Assembly: GCA_913009765.1 (NCBI GenBank)
Contig: CAJVYT010000023.1
Span: 1 to 22,849 of the forward strand
Direction: 5' to 3'
Length of the DNA stretch: 22,849 bases
Source of the DNA: an uncultured candidate division Zixibacteria bacterium
GTDB lineage: Bacteria; Zixibacteria; MSB-5A5; GN15; FEB-12
Position 1 is the stretch's first letter. Every line of letters starts with the position of its first letter. The notes below the pieces were generated by a model. It made no database searches. It worked only from the letters and a program-made list of their open reading frames with translations, and had not been told where the DNA came from. Positions 7,978-16,752 of this stretch are shown piece by piece. A program made the position numbers and the translations under genes.

Positions 7978-10941
7978 CTACGTATTCTCTATTTCACTCT
8001 TTGATGCCTTCGGCATATTCGGATTCAAATTTCTAATCTTAGCTAAGAACGAAGTACGTGGACGAATATTTAACTCACCTAGTAAATCATAGGCACGGTT
8101 GCGGGCTTTCACCTGATACACATTTGAAGTTTTATCAAGAATATCACCAAATGCTATCGCATTGGCAGGACAAGCCTGCTGACAAGCGACAACAACATCA
8201 CCATCAACTATGAGTCTGTCTTCTTTCTTTGCTTCTATTCTTGCTTTAGAAATACGCTGTATACAATATGTACATTTTTCCATAACACCGCGGGAGCGTA
8301 CTGTTACATCGGGATTCATCGCCATCTTGACAATCTCCGGAGTTTCTTTGGTGAAATTAAAGAAGTTAAATCGACGTACTTTATACGGACAATTATTGGC
8401 ACAATAACGGGTACCGATACAACGATTATAAACCATCGTATTCAGACCATCATCTGAGTGTACTGTTGCGGCAACCGGACAAACCTGTTCGCATGGTGCC
8501 ATTTCGCAATGCTGACAGGCAACCGGCTGATGTACCATTTCAACAGATGCCGAGTTCTCAACATCACCTGAAAAATATCTGTCGATACGAATCCAGTGCA
8601 TTTCACGTCCGTTGCGGACTTCCTGTTTACCTATTACTGGAATATTATTTTCAGACTGACAGGCAATAGTACAGGCAGAACAACCGGTACAAGTTGTTAA
8701 ATCTATCGCCATTCCCCATTGGTTGCCCTTGTCATATTTAAATTCATCCCACATTGATTCAAGCGGAGGATGCTCTACCGCTTCTTTGGCAAACTCGGGA
8801 TTATACTTGTAATCTTCTTTGGTTGCTTCTCTCACAATCGGACGGTCTTCCATCGACCAATGATCCTGCACATTGGCAAGCTCAAAAGTTCGACCTGTTC
8901 CAACAATAGTAACACCGAAAGCATAAGACATCGCTTCTGATGTACGAATTGGATAAACATCAAAACCGGCTTTATCTGCAATCCGACCAATACCTTTCCG
9001 ACCGTATCCTAATTCGAGAATGACAGTATCGTTGGCAGTTCCCGGGACAACCCATAACGGCATTTGAATTTCTCTGCCATCTATTGTAATATTTATTAAA
9101 TCTTCAGATTTTAATCCAAGTGAGTCGGCAGTCTTTTTAGAGACCTGAGCAACATTATCCCACGCTATTCTTGTGACAGCACCAGGAAGCTCCTGCAACC
9201 ATCCGTTGTTGGCAAATCGACCGTCAAATGTTGACGGCGACGGGACAAAGACAAATTCAATACCATTATTATTTCTTAAATTTAATAATTCAGCTGGAAT
9301 TTTTCTTCCCGCAATCCCAACTACCTTTGAAGCAGAACCTTTAAGAAGACCATCATGTAAAACTTTTCTCCAAGAAGACTCAAATGAACCTGAAAGTAAT
9401 TTACCCCAAGTTTCTCTTACGATGTTATGTCCATCTTTGTATTCGCCGGTTGCTGCCAATGAAAGAAATTCAACCGCCGACTTACCGTCAAACAGAGGAG
9501 CTATCAAAGGCTGAACCACCGAAGCAGTTCCATCTACCGAGCGAGCATCAGACCAGTTTTCTAAATAATGAGTAGTTGGAATATGCCATGAACAGACTTT
9601 TGCGGTTTCATCGTTGTAAAGCCCAACATGAATCGAGTTTTCTACTTTTTTCAAAGCAGAGTTGAACTTGAAATCAGCCGGTGCATTATATATAGGGTTT
9701 GTGTTCAACATAAGAAGCGTTGAAACAGAACCTGATTTCATATTATAAGTTAAATCCTTAAGAGAACCAACAGATGAAATTTCAGTATCTTTCCGCTCAA
9801 CATAACGAACAGATCTGCCAATATTCTCAAGATGTTCATTTATCGTATACACCAATGCATGAACTTCTTTTGGCATTCGACGACCAGCGACGACCAGCGA
9901 CTTCCCTTTTGAGTCAATCAAATCTTGTACAAGCGGGTCAAGCCATGCAGCACTTGCAGGAGACAGTTTTAAATTTTGATCTACATTCCATACTTCAAGA
10001 TTTTGTGCAACAGCATGAACAAACCGAACAATTTCATGCTGTTTGATTACTAAGCGATGGTCAGCAACCCCACCTGTTCCCGAAAAAGCAGTTTCGACAA
10101 CATACAAGCGGTTCATTTTGCTATGCTCATCTTCAATAGTACGACCGGCAGCAAAACCGGTATTGGCGGTTATATCTTCAGATTCAGTTAAGGTAAAATC
10201 GGAATCAAGCGACAAAATAACATCTGCTTTACTGTAATCATAAATCGGCTGTATATCTTTACCGGTTGCAGACCTAAGCCCATCATATATATTCTCATCA
10301 GAAACAGGCTCATAAGTTGCCCATCTTGCTTTTGGAAAAATTTTTTCAAATTGTTTTTTAAGTCGAGCAAGAGTCGGTGAAGCAAACGATTCAGATAAAA
10401 CCGCAAGCCCTTCCCCTTTACTGTCTTTATATGCTGCAAATTTTTCAGCCCAGAAAGAGGTAAAATCTTCAAATGTCTTTTCTTTACCTTTTCGCAAAAC
10501 TTTTTTTGAACGGTCAGGGTCATAAAGACCCAGCATCGAGGCTTGTATCATCGCATTGGACGAACCTAAAGTTGATGGATGCAGTTTATTCCCTTCAATT
10601 TTAGTAGGGCGACCTTCATGACTTTCTACTACTATTCCGTACGATGACGTACTAAACGGCATTGTAGTCGCATACTGTTGAGCAATACCGGGGATAACAT
10701 CTTCGGGCGGCTTGACATACGGAACAATTTTTTCTTTCGGTCGACGGCATCCTGCTAAACCGGCTAGTGCAATTGATGCTCCCATTATGCCCATAAAATT
10801 ACGGCGTGACCAATCATTGTTCATTTCAGATGCACCTTCAGGGAATTCCCTATGTGCTTTTTCTTTATATTCTTTTGAGCCATCAAGCTGTTCTAAAGAA
10901 CGGAAATATTTCTTTTTCTGCACTTTGTTTTCTTTTTTCAT
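7978..10941 (-). CDS. actB: Alternative Complex III subunit ActB (MopB-like plus four-cluster Fe-S domain)
   Basis: Largest subunit, about 987 residues. The N-terminus carries the family motif HREFPEGASE and then a Tat-type signal (SRRNFM, 45-50) with a following LAGC (C65), so it is a Tat-exported, possibly lipidated protein. The middle is a molybdopterin-oxidoreductase fold that in this family binds no Mo. The C-terminal ferredoxin domain has Cys groups C751/754/757/761, C809/812/817/821, C841/847/851 and C890/893/920/924. In the third group Thr844 replaces a Cys, matching the three [4Fe-4S] plus one [3Fe-4S] known for ActB. The ATG at 10941 is chosen over 10959: AGGA lies 8 nt upstream and ATGA overlaps the actA stop. 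Confidence 0.96.
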   Translation of the reverse strand: MKKENKVQKKKYFRSLEQLDGSKEYKEKAHREFPEGASEMNNDWSRRNFMGIMGASIALAGLAGCRRPKEKIVPYVKPPEDVIPGIAQQYATTMPFSTSSYGIVVESHEGRPTKIEGNKLHPSTLGSSNAMIQASMLGLYDPDRSKKVLRKGKEKTFEDFTSFWAEKFAAYKDSKGEGLAVLSESFASPTLARLKKQFEKIFPKARWATYEPVSDENIYDGLRSATGKDIQPIYDYSKADVILSLDSDFTLTESEDITANTGFAAGRTIEDEHSKMNRLYVVETAFSGTGGVADHRLVIKQHEIVRFVHAVAQNLEVWNVDQNLKLSPASAAWLDPLVQDLIDSKGKSLVVAGRRMPKEVHALVYTINEHLENIGRSVRYVERKDTEISSVGSLKDLTYNMKSGSVSTLLMLNTNPIYNAPADFKFNSALKKVENSIHVGLYNDETAKVCSWHIPTTHYLENWSDARSVDGTASVVQPLIAPLFDGKSAVEFLSLAATGEYKDGHNIVRETWGKLLSGSFESSWRKVLHDGLLKGSASKVVGIAGRKIPAELLNLRNNNGIEFVFVPSPSTFDGRFANNGWLQELPGAVTRIAWDNVAQVSKKTADSLGLKSEDLINITIDGREIQMPLWVVPGTANDTVILELGYGRKGIGRIADKAGFDVYPIRTSEAMSYAFGVTIVGTGRTFELANVQDHWSMEDRPIVREATKEDYKYNPEFAKEAVEHPPLESMWDEFKYDKGNQWGMAIDLTTCTGCSACTIACQSENNIPVIGKQEVRNGREMHWIRIDRYFSGDVENSASVEMVHQPVACQHCEMAPCEQVCPVAATVHSDDGLNTMVYNRCIGTRYCANNCPYKVRRFNFFNFTKETPEIVKMAMNPDVTVRSRGVMEKCTYCIQRISKARIEAKKEDRLIVDGDVVVACQQACPANAIAFGDILDKTSNVYQVKARNRAYDLLGELNIRPRTSFLAKIRNLNPNMPKASKSEIENT

Positions 10942-11585
10942 CGGTGACATCCTGCACAATTAACTGGTGGAGAGATATTTTTCTCTTCAATAACTTTTTT
11001 AGCAAATTCAGCCTGATTGTCAGGTTTTTTCCAATACATATTGGTAACTTCGTTGACAGGTCTCAAGTTTGGTCCCGGATTACGGTGACAATCCAGACAC
11101 CATCCCATTGAAAGCGGTTCGGATTGTGTAACTTTTTCCATTTCAGCGATATTTCCATGACAGGTTATACAGCCAACACCTCTCTTAATATGTATAGAAT
11201 GATTAAAATAAGCATATTCACCAATTTTGTGTACTCGAACCCATTCAATTGGTTTGCCTGTCTGCCAGCTTTCTCTTACTTTTGCAAGTTTATCAGAGTC
11301 AGCTTTTACCAGCGTATGACAGTTCATACAAGTACGGGTAGGAGGGACATTGGAAACTGCCGATGTTTCTACCGAAATATGACAGTAACGGCAATCAATA
11401 CCTAAATCACCGGCATGCAGTTTATGACTGTATTCTACAGGCTGTTCCGGTTGGTAACCGACATCGGTAAATTTTGGTGATGCATAGTAATAGAAAAACC
11501 CAGCTGTTCCGGCTCCGCCTATTACCACAGCAATTATCAATATAAATGGGAGTTTATTTGTCCATGACGGAAATATTTGTGCCAA
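10938..11585 (-). CDS. actA: Alternative Complex III subunit ActA (pentaheme cytochrome c)
   Basis: First gene of the operon, 215 residues. An N-terminal membrane anchor (about 12-34) is followed by a periplasmic domain with five c-heme motifs: CRYCH (65-69), CMNCH (86-90), CITCH (139-143), CLDCH (163-167) and CAGCH (210-214), the last directly before the C-terminus. The start is TTG at 11585. An in-frame stop lies four codons upstream, AGGA sits 7 nt before the TTG, and the N-terminus MAQIFPSWTNKLPF matches the family, so the TTG is probably genuine. ActA relays electrons between ActB and ActE. The stop overlaps the actB ATG. Confidence 0.95.
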   Translation of the reverse strand: MAQIFPSWTNKLPFILIIAVVIGGAGTAGFFYYYASPKFTDVGYQPEQPVEYSHKLHAGDLGIDCRYCHISVETSAVSNVPPTRTCMNCHTLVKADSDKLAKVRESWQTGKPIEWVRVHKIGEYAYFNHSIHIKRGVGCITCHGNIAEMEKVTQSEPLSMGWCLDCHRNPGPNLRPVNEVTNMYWKKPDNQAEFAKKVIEEKNISPPVNCAGCHR

Positions 11586-11659
11586 ATAATAATCCTATAT
11601 ATTTTTAAAAATCCCTATAACCTACCACAGTCAAATTTCTGACTGCCTCATTAAAATTT

Positions 11660-11688
11660 AACATAAAATATAATTATCATATTGTCAA
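11660..11688 (-). promoter_or_regulatory. Predicted sigma70-type promoter of the act operon
   Basis: The minus strand reads TTGACA (11688-11683), a 17-nt A+T-rich spacer, then TATGTT (11665-11660). The -35 box is perfect and the -10 box matches 4 of 6. The start point should lie near 11653, giving a leader of about 68 nt before the actA TTG. Found by eye, not tested. Confidence 0.6.
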
Positions 11689-11853
11689 CAGCAAAATAGA
11701 CAAGTAAGAACCAATTTGTCCATAAATAATAATATTATTAACGTTTAATAAATGAATTTATCTTCTTATTTACTTTGCTTTTTATATGTACAAACTCTAA
11801 AACAGCTAATCAACAACAAAATATTGTCTTTTTTAGGGACTGTTGATAAAGTA

Positions 11854-11890
11854 TCAGTTCACAATTCACGTTTCGTGAATCAGGAACTGA
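11854..11890. repeat. 37-nt two-tier hairpin
   Basis: Outer arms TCAGTTC / GAACTGA and inner arms ATTCACG / CGTGAAT are perfectly complementary, separated by 3-nt internal loops on each side and closed by a TTT loop. It lacks a following T-run, so it is not a standard terminator. It lies inside the repeat block. Confidence 0.6.
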
Positions 11891-11906
11891 CACAACGAAA
11901 AAAGAT

Positions 11907-11931
11907 CTTTCTACTCCGATCAGGGTGACTT
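11907..11931 (+). repeat. TTCGAC...CTCAG intergenic repeat, copy 1 (diverged)
   Basis: Contains TTCTACTCCGATCAGGGTGAC, here quoted only by its key parts TTC-TAC-TCCG-TCAGGGTGAC. It matches the common intergenic pattern TTCGACTCCGCTCAGG.TGACA with a few changes. It is opposite in orientation to copy 2, 21 bp away. Confidence 0.45.
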
Positions 11932-11952
11932 GAAAGACAACAACTTATAATT

Positions 11953-11978
11953 TGTCATGCTGAGCCTGTCGAAGTATG
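11953..11978 (-). repeat. TTCGAC...CTCAG intergenic repeat, copy 2
   Basis: On the minus strand it reads CATACTTCGAC, AGGCTCAG, CATGACA. This is close to the consensus of a short intergenic repeat seen dispersed in many bacterial genomes (CTTCGACA.GCTCAG.ATGACA). Together with copy 1 it forms an inverted pair. Confidence 0.55.
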
Positions 11979-12185
11979 CTCCAAAAAAAAGGTTTTTCAA
12001 CAATCCCTTTAGGAAGTATCACAAAAAACAGCATGCCGAAATGGAGTTGAAAAACCTCTTTTTACTTTAGTTAAGACACAATAATTATATATTTTTCTAT
12101 TTTTATATTTGTTTTTATGAAACAGCTTATAAATATTACCGTACAACAATTAAATAGCTCAGTAATAAATATTGATGGGATAAAG

Positions 12186-14534
12186 ATGACAAAAACGATA
12201 TTGTTTTTAATGCTTGTATCGGAATTATTATTTTCGACTACGAAAGCAGCTGTTTTAAAAGGAACGGTAATCAATGCCAATACTCATCTTCCGGCGGCAT
12301 TTGTCACAATCAATTCATCTCAAAATTCGCAAAGTGTTATGACAAATGAAGATGGAAGTTTTATTCTACATCTTAATTTGGGGCAAACGACTTTAAAATG
12401 CTCACATATCGCATATTATACTTATACGTCTGATATAAATATCGATAAAGACACTGTCGAAATAGAAATCAGGCTCAATCCCTCATTGATAGTGCTTCCC
12501 TCTATAAAAGTGTATGATAGAGATTATGATGCCGCCCAAAGAATCATTCTTGAAGCTATTCACAACAAAGACAAGATACTTGCTATGCTCAACAGTTATC
12601 AGTTTGACGCATATACTAAAGCAACTGTGTGGAACGCATCAAATCCTGACTCCTTAAAACCTTGGTTTATAACTGAAACAGAATTAACCGCATACTGGAA
12701 ATATCCATCAAAATACAAAGAAATAATCACCGCCCGTAAACAATCAACCAACGTACAAGCAGACGACAATCTTATAACTATTGGTGAAGTTCTAAATTTT
12801 AATAATAACCGGATCGACTTTTGGGGAGGTTCCTTTGTTTCACCCACTGCCAAAGATGCCTTAGATTACTATAATTACTATTTACTGGATACACTTCATT
12901 ATGATACTTTACCGGTCTATCTTTTAGAAGTTGAACCTAAAAGCAGCACAACTCCACTATTTATCGGCACAATACAGATAAACGCCAACACCTATGAGAT
13001 TATGGGGGTTGACTTTACTATAAATGAAGGCTTAGATAATCCATATCTCAAAAAAATTCAAATAGTTCAGGAATTCCAATTGTTTGAGGATAAATATTGG
13101 ATGCCCATTATTTTAAAATACAAAGGTAATCTTGACATCTCTTTCCCTTTAGTTCCAAAAATTTCATTTTCCTATACTGCCGCTTTACAGAGATATCAAT
13201 TTGAAAAAGAGTATGGCGACACAATTTTTAATAAATATGAATTAGAAGTTGATGAAAATGCCGATGATTTTGATTCTACCCAATGGCTGGCAAACAGATT
13301 TATCCCTTTAACTCAGACAGAAGAAAAGGCGTATGACTATATTGATTCTGTGAAACAGAATAAATCTCTCTACAAAAAATTACTCCCTATAATTCCCGGC
13401 ATACTTTATACCGCGACCAATAACCCGGATATGTTTCATTTTAATCGTGTAGAAGGTGCCTATCTTGGATATAGAAAGAGTAAATTTTTCAATAAAGATA
13501 AAATATTTATCTTCGGAAAAGCAGGCTATGCATTTGATGCAAAACTATGGCAGCAATTATACGCTTTTAATTACACCTTATCAAAAAAAAATAGATTAAC
13601 ATTCTACATATCATATCATGATAATATCCAGACACGAAAAACGGTGAATTCATCAAGATATGGCAATGCCACCGGTCTATCACTTTTGTATAAACATGAC
13701 CCGTATGATTACTACCGTGAAAAAGGGTTTACTTTAGGTACATCTATTACCCCAATACGTCAAACTTATTTGTCGGTTTCATACAATGATTTTAATCAAT
13801 ATACTATGACAAATAATACAAATTACTCTCTTTTTAATAAAGAGAGAACTTACAGAAAAAATCTATCAATCTCAGATGGAGAACTCCGTTCGTTAAAATT
13901 TAATTTTCAATATGAAACAACACAATTGATAAAAAATAAAGGAAAAGAAGATTCCTATCCAACATATCCCTATTCATTTATTCAATTTGGATCTGAGATA
14001 TCTAACCATTCGTTTTTAAATAGTGATTTAGAATATACAACTATTTTGGGACAATTCTATACAAACCGTCAATTTTTTAGCTTGGGAACATTCTCGCTGG
14101 GGATCTACGGAACAACAAAACTTTCAGGTAACCTTCCACCTCAAAGATACACTGTTATGGATTTTGGTGGAAATATACTTGATGCAAATATGACTTTCCG
14201 GACTTTAAGGTATAAAAACTTTTCGGGTAATGACCTCTTTTCAATTTATTATAGTCAGCGATTTGGTACAAAACTGTTTAAAAAAACCGGTCTCCCTTTA
14301 ATTAAAAAAATACCTTACAGTTTATCTATCCATGGAGGTGTTTTCTGGAGTGAGTTAAAAGATAACGCCTATAATACAAGTGATGAGTTACTGGCTCAAA
14401 CCGGCAACAACCCATATAGCGAAATTGGTTTTTCTTTAGGTAGATTACCACTAATGACAAAATTATCATTTACGTGGCAACTGTCAGCTTATGATACAGA
14501 TAAGTTTTATCTGGGAATTAGATTTGGTTTGTAA
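12186..14534 (+). CDS. DUF5686-like outer-membrane protein with carboxypeptidase-regulatory-like domain
   Basis: Protein of about 782 residues. A signal peptide (MTKTILFLMLVSELLFSTTKA) is followed by a beta-sandwich of the carboxypeptidase-regulatory-like type at about residues 22-105 (LKGTVINANTHLPAAFVTIN, then NEDGSFILHL). A DUF5686-like middle and a beta-rich C-terminal part with alternating aromatic/polar strands end in YLGIRFGL, as in outer-membrane barrels. Such proteins are common in Bacteroidota-like genomes; their function is not settled, and some are TonB-system neighbours. The frame is open from 12117, but the ATG at 12186 is chosen. It begins the signal peptide directly and has GGGA just upstream, while the upper ATG has no ribosome site. 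It stands alone. Confidence 0.85.
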   Translation: MTKTILFLMLVSELLFSTTKAAVLKGTVINANTHLPAAFVTINSSQNSQSVMTNEDGSFILHLNLGQTTLKCSHIAYYTYTSDINIDKDTVEIEIRLNPSLIVLPSIKVYDRDYDAAQRIILEAIHNKDKILAMLNSYQFDAYTKATVWNASNPDSLKPWFITETELTAYWKYPSKYKEIITARKQSTNVQADDNLITIGEVLNFNNNRIDFWGGSFVSPTAKDALDYYNYYLLDTLHYDTLPVYLLEVEPKSSTTPLFIGTIQINANTYEIMGVDFTINEGLDNPYLKKIQIVQEFQLFEDKYWMPIILKYKGNLDISFPLVPKISFSYTAALQRYQFEKEYGDTIFNKYELEVDENADDFDSTQWLANRFIPLTQTEEKAYDYIDSVKQNKSLYKKLLPIIPGILYTATNNPDMFHFNRVEGAYLGYRKSKFFNKDKIFIFGKAGYAFDAKLWQQLYAFNYTLSKKNRLTFYISYHDNIQTRKTVNSSRYGNATGLSLLYKHDPYDYYREKGFTLGTSITPIRQTYLSVSYNDFNQYTMTNNTNYSLFNKERTYRKNLSISDGELRSLKFNFQYETTQLIKNKGKEDSYPTYPYSFIQFGSEISNHSFLNSDLEYTTILGQFYTNRQFFSLGTFSLGIYGTTKLSGNLPPQRYTVMDFGGNILDANMTFRTLRYKNFSGNDLFSIYYSQRFGTKLFKKTGLPLIKKIPYSLSIHGGVFWSELKDNAYNTSDELLAQTGNNPYSEIGFSLGRLPLMTKLSFTWQLSAYDTDKFYLGIRFGL

Positions 14535-14640
14535 AATATACGGAACGATTTTTGATATACATATTCCGATACTAAAATAGGCTATCTTGCCTATGACTGG
14601 GGCTTAAACAAAAAGTAAAAATTCGTTTTTCTCCAAATAC

Positions 14641-14669
14641 TTGCATATTTTGTTTCAAAATAATATAAT
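14641..14669 (+). promoter_or_regulatory. Predicted promoter of the O-antigen ligase-like gene
   Basis: TTGCAT (14641-14646), a 17-nt spacer and a perfect TATAAT (14664-14669). The start point should be near 14676, 28 nt before the ATG at 14704. This placement rules against the upstream in-frame TTG at 14641 as a start, since that codon lies in the -35 box. Confidence 0.5.
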
Positions 14670-14703
14670 TACTTACTTAAACTTTTTAATAGATATTATT
14701 TTG

Positions 14704-16122
14704 ATGAATATAGCAGAAACAATCGATAAAACCAGTATACCGTATGTCCTTTGGATAATTGCTATCGTTATAGCACTACCTGTATTGTTGTTTTTAACCA
14801 CAGGAAGAATAAACTTTTTAATTATGTATCTTGGAGTTTTATTTTTAAGCTCCTTAGTTACTTTTCCTCGTGTAAGCTTCTATCTATTTTTATTATCAAT
14901 TTCTATTTACTATCCGACTTTTATCGGACGATTTGCCTTGCATCCTTATGACATTTGTTTTGCTATTTTTATAATTGCTATCGTAAGCGATTACTTATTA
15001 AAAGGAAAAACAAATTTTGTTATGACAAAACTTGATATACCGTTTATTATACTTATTATTGCTACAATAATATCAGCTGTCTTTGCATTCAATAAATCAT
15101 ACGCAATAGTACCTACTTTTAGAATAATAACAATTTATATAGCATACCGAGCGATGGTTATTTATATACCTAAATTTAATCTTCGCAAAGTTCTTCTTTT
15201 TTATATTTACCAAGTTTTTGCATTGTCACTATTAAACTGTATATTATTTTTAATCGCCGGAGGTAAGGTTAGAATTTTCGGACCTTCTTGGTTAGCTTTT
15301 GAACCTTATGCAATGACTGCTATCCCAATGACATTTGCATTTTTTATTTGGTCAGAGTCATCAAAAGAGAGATTTAAGTACGCTGTAATAACTATCATAA
15401 TATTTATTGCTCTATTGGCAACGCAATCAAGAGCTCCAATGTTAGCAGTTGTAATTTCAACACCTCTTTTATTAATCTTTGCGTATAAAAAAATGTATGG
15501 TACTAAAAAAACTATATACAAAAAACAACTATTTAAATTATTGACTGCCGTAAGTATTGTTATTGTAATTGGATTTCTTTTTAAAGATACTTTGTTCAAG
15601 GATGCCTTCGGAAGATTTGAATTATTCTTTGAAGCTCTAAGCAACCCTAAAGGAACTGTTTATTTAAGAATTGTATTATGGACTGCTGCCATTAAAGCAT
15701 TTATACATAATCCTTTCGTAGGGATTGGTATTGGAAATTTTAGAATAATTGATCAAATTTATCCGGAATTACGGTTTATTCCTGTTTGGTCTTGTATAGG
15801 CGGTATGTCTACTCATAATGTTATTCTAAACTACTTAGCTGAAACAGGTATTTTGGGTTCCATGAGTTTGATGGCAATTACTATCATAAATCTCAAAATT
15901 GCTTTTAATTCTTTTAAGATAAAAATGTCATCAGAAGATACTCAGATAACAGGAGCAATTTTAATTGCAATTATTGTTTTTTCTCTTACCATTTTATATA
16001 TGCGGGCATGGACTTGGGGGCAGGATGGGTATATCATGGCTTTGTTATTTGCTTTTAACATCGCTTGGAATCAAAGACTAAGAAATAAAACCAACTCCCA
16101 AAATATCTCCTTCAAACATTAG
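14704..16122 (+). CDS. O-antigen ligase / polymerase-like membrane protein (Wzy_C/WaaL type)
   Basis: Protein of about 472 residues, almost entirely membrane helices (10-12). Features of the O-antigen ligase family are the TQSRAPM motif after a helix (about 240-246), the large periplasmic loop RIVLWTAAIKAFIHNPFVG.G.GNF (about 322-348) and STHNVILNYLAETGILG (about 370-386) with the conserved His (H372). Members join or polymerise O-antigen or exopolysaccharide units on the periplasmic face. No glycosyltransferase or other polysaccharide gene is adjacent, so the substrate cannot be told. The ATG at 14704 is chosen because the longer frame starts inside the predicted promoter. No good Shine-Dalgarno is seen. 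Confidence 0.8.
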   Translation: MNIAETIDKTSIPYVLWIIAIVIALPVLLFLTTGRINFLIMYLGVLFLSSLVTFPRVSFYLFLLSISIYYPTFIGRFALHPYDICFAIFIIAIVSDYLLKGKTNFVMTKLDIPFIILIIATIISAVFAFNKSYAIVPTFRIITIYIAYRAMVIYIPKFNLRKVLLFYIYQVFALSLLNCILFLIAGGKVRIFGPSWLAFEPYAMTAIPMTFAFFIWSESSKERFKYAVITIIIFIALLATQSRAPMLAVVISTPLLLIFAYKKMYGTKKTIYKKQLFKLLTAVSIVIVIGFLFKDTLFKDAFGRFELFFEALSNPKGTVYLRIVLWTAAIKAFIHNPFVGIGIGNFRIIDQIYPELRFIPVWSCIGGMSTHNVILNYLAETGILGSMSLMAITIINLKIAFNSFKIKMSSEDTQITGAILIAIIVFSLTILYMRAWTWGQDGYIMALLFAFNIAWNQRLRNKTNSQNISFKH

Positions 16123-16262
16123 TAATTATTGTCCAATAATTGCACAATTTTATGCTAATTTCCACTCAGTTGCATCAGATTTAAACCCGATAAATTTGAT
16201 ATTGATTAAAACTTACATCAAATATGATGAAACTAACATAAATGAATGTATGTGAGTAAACT

Positions 16263-16673
16263 ATGATTAATACTAAAATAACTATTATCTTATCTCTTCT
16301 CTTTGCCCTACTGGCAATCGGTTGTTCAAGCAGCAACCCACCGTCAGTACCTCTTTCAAATTTTTCTCCTGAGATTGTAAACAACATTGATGCCTTTTCA
16401 TTCCAAATTACAAACGGCGAAAACATTACAACAACAGTTGAATACTCTTGGGAAAACACCGGAACCCAGGCAACTATTGATCATTCTACAACAACCACAG
16501 CCGGGACAGCTTCTATTGTAATTTTCGATGCTGATTCAGCACAGGTATACACAAACGGGTTAGTTGCCTCTGCCAATGAACCGACTACAGTTGGAACTGC
16601 CGGCACATGGAAAATTCGAGTAAGTTTTGTTAATTATAGTGGTACTGCGAATTTTAGACTACAAAAGCTGTAG
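16263..16673 (+). CDS. Small predicted lipoprotein of unknown function
   Basis: Protein of 136 residues with a lipoprotein signal ending in LAIGC (C21), then a short Ser/Asn/Pro linker and a compact all-beta domain of about 100 residues. The domain is rich in Thr, Ser and Asn and low in Lys. It resembles small bacterial lipoproteins with an Ig-like or jelly-roll look, but I cannot name a family. The start follows GTGAG by 6 nt. It is a single gene: the ligase-like gene ends 140 bp upstream, and a terminator (16705-16730) follows at once. Surface or periplasmic location is inferred from the lipobox. Confidence 0.72.
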   Translation: MINTKITIILSLLFALLAIGCSSSNPPSVPLSNFSPEIVNNIDAFSFQITNGENITTTVEYSWENTGTQATIDHSTTTTAGTASIVIFDADSAQVYTNGLVASANEPTTVGTAGTWKIRVSFVNYSGTANFRLQKL

Positions 16674-16704
16674 ACAAACAAACATCGCTAAGTAGACAAA
16701 AGAG

Positions 16705-16730
16705 CTGTCAGATTTTTTGACAGTTTTTTT
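16705..16730 (+). terminator. Rho-independent terminator after the small lipoprotein gene
   Basis: Stem CTGTCA (16705-16710) / TGACAG (16718-16723) with a T-rich loop, followed by seven T (16724-16730). Confidence 0.8.
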
Positions 16731-16752
16731 GTGAATTTATTTATTGTATTTC

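Larger units (their letters stand above)
11835..12057. repeat. MITE/REP-like block of nested inverted repeats
   Basis: Imperfect terminal inverted repeats AGGGACTGTTGA (11835-11846) and TCAACAATCCCT (11997-12008) bound 174 bp. A second, perfect 12-bp pair AGGTTTTTCAAC (11990-12001) / GTTGAAAAACCT (12046-12057) overlaps the right end. Inside lies a long hairpin (11854-11890) and two members of the TTCGAC...CTCAG family. No coding frame is present. The structure resembles a non-autonomous mobile or REP-like element; the exact family is unknown to me. Confidence 0.55.
11586..12185. other. Divergent intergenic region with act promoter and repeat block
   Basis: About 600 bp without a gene between divergent actA and the DUF5686-like gene. 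The left third holds the act promoter and leader. The centre (11835-12057) is a dense set of inverted repeats, listed separately. The right part is A+T-rich up to the ribosome site of the next gene. No tRNA-like fold or believable small open frame was seen. Confidence 0.6.

Noticed and set aside
9173..9514. Open frame of 113 codons on the plus strand
   Set aside because: Antisense to the conserved actB coding sequence; no start signal.
9881..9900. Direct 10-bp tandem repeat CGACCAGCGA x2
   Set aside because: Inside actB, where it encodes the ordinary stretch SLVVAGRRMP; chance codon repetition.
12117..12185. Upstream start (ATG 12117) for the DUF5686-like protein
   Set aside because: It would put 23 polar residues before the signal peptide and has no ribosome site.
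14577..14594. Hairpin ATAGGC / GCCTAT after the DUF5686-like gene
   Set aside because: Only 6 bp and no T-run, so I do not call it a terminator.
16124..16141. Palindrome AATTATTG-TC-CAATAATT after the ligase-like gene
   Set aside because: A+T-only stem with a 2-nt loop and no T tail; could be a protein site but support is too weak.
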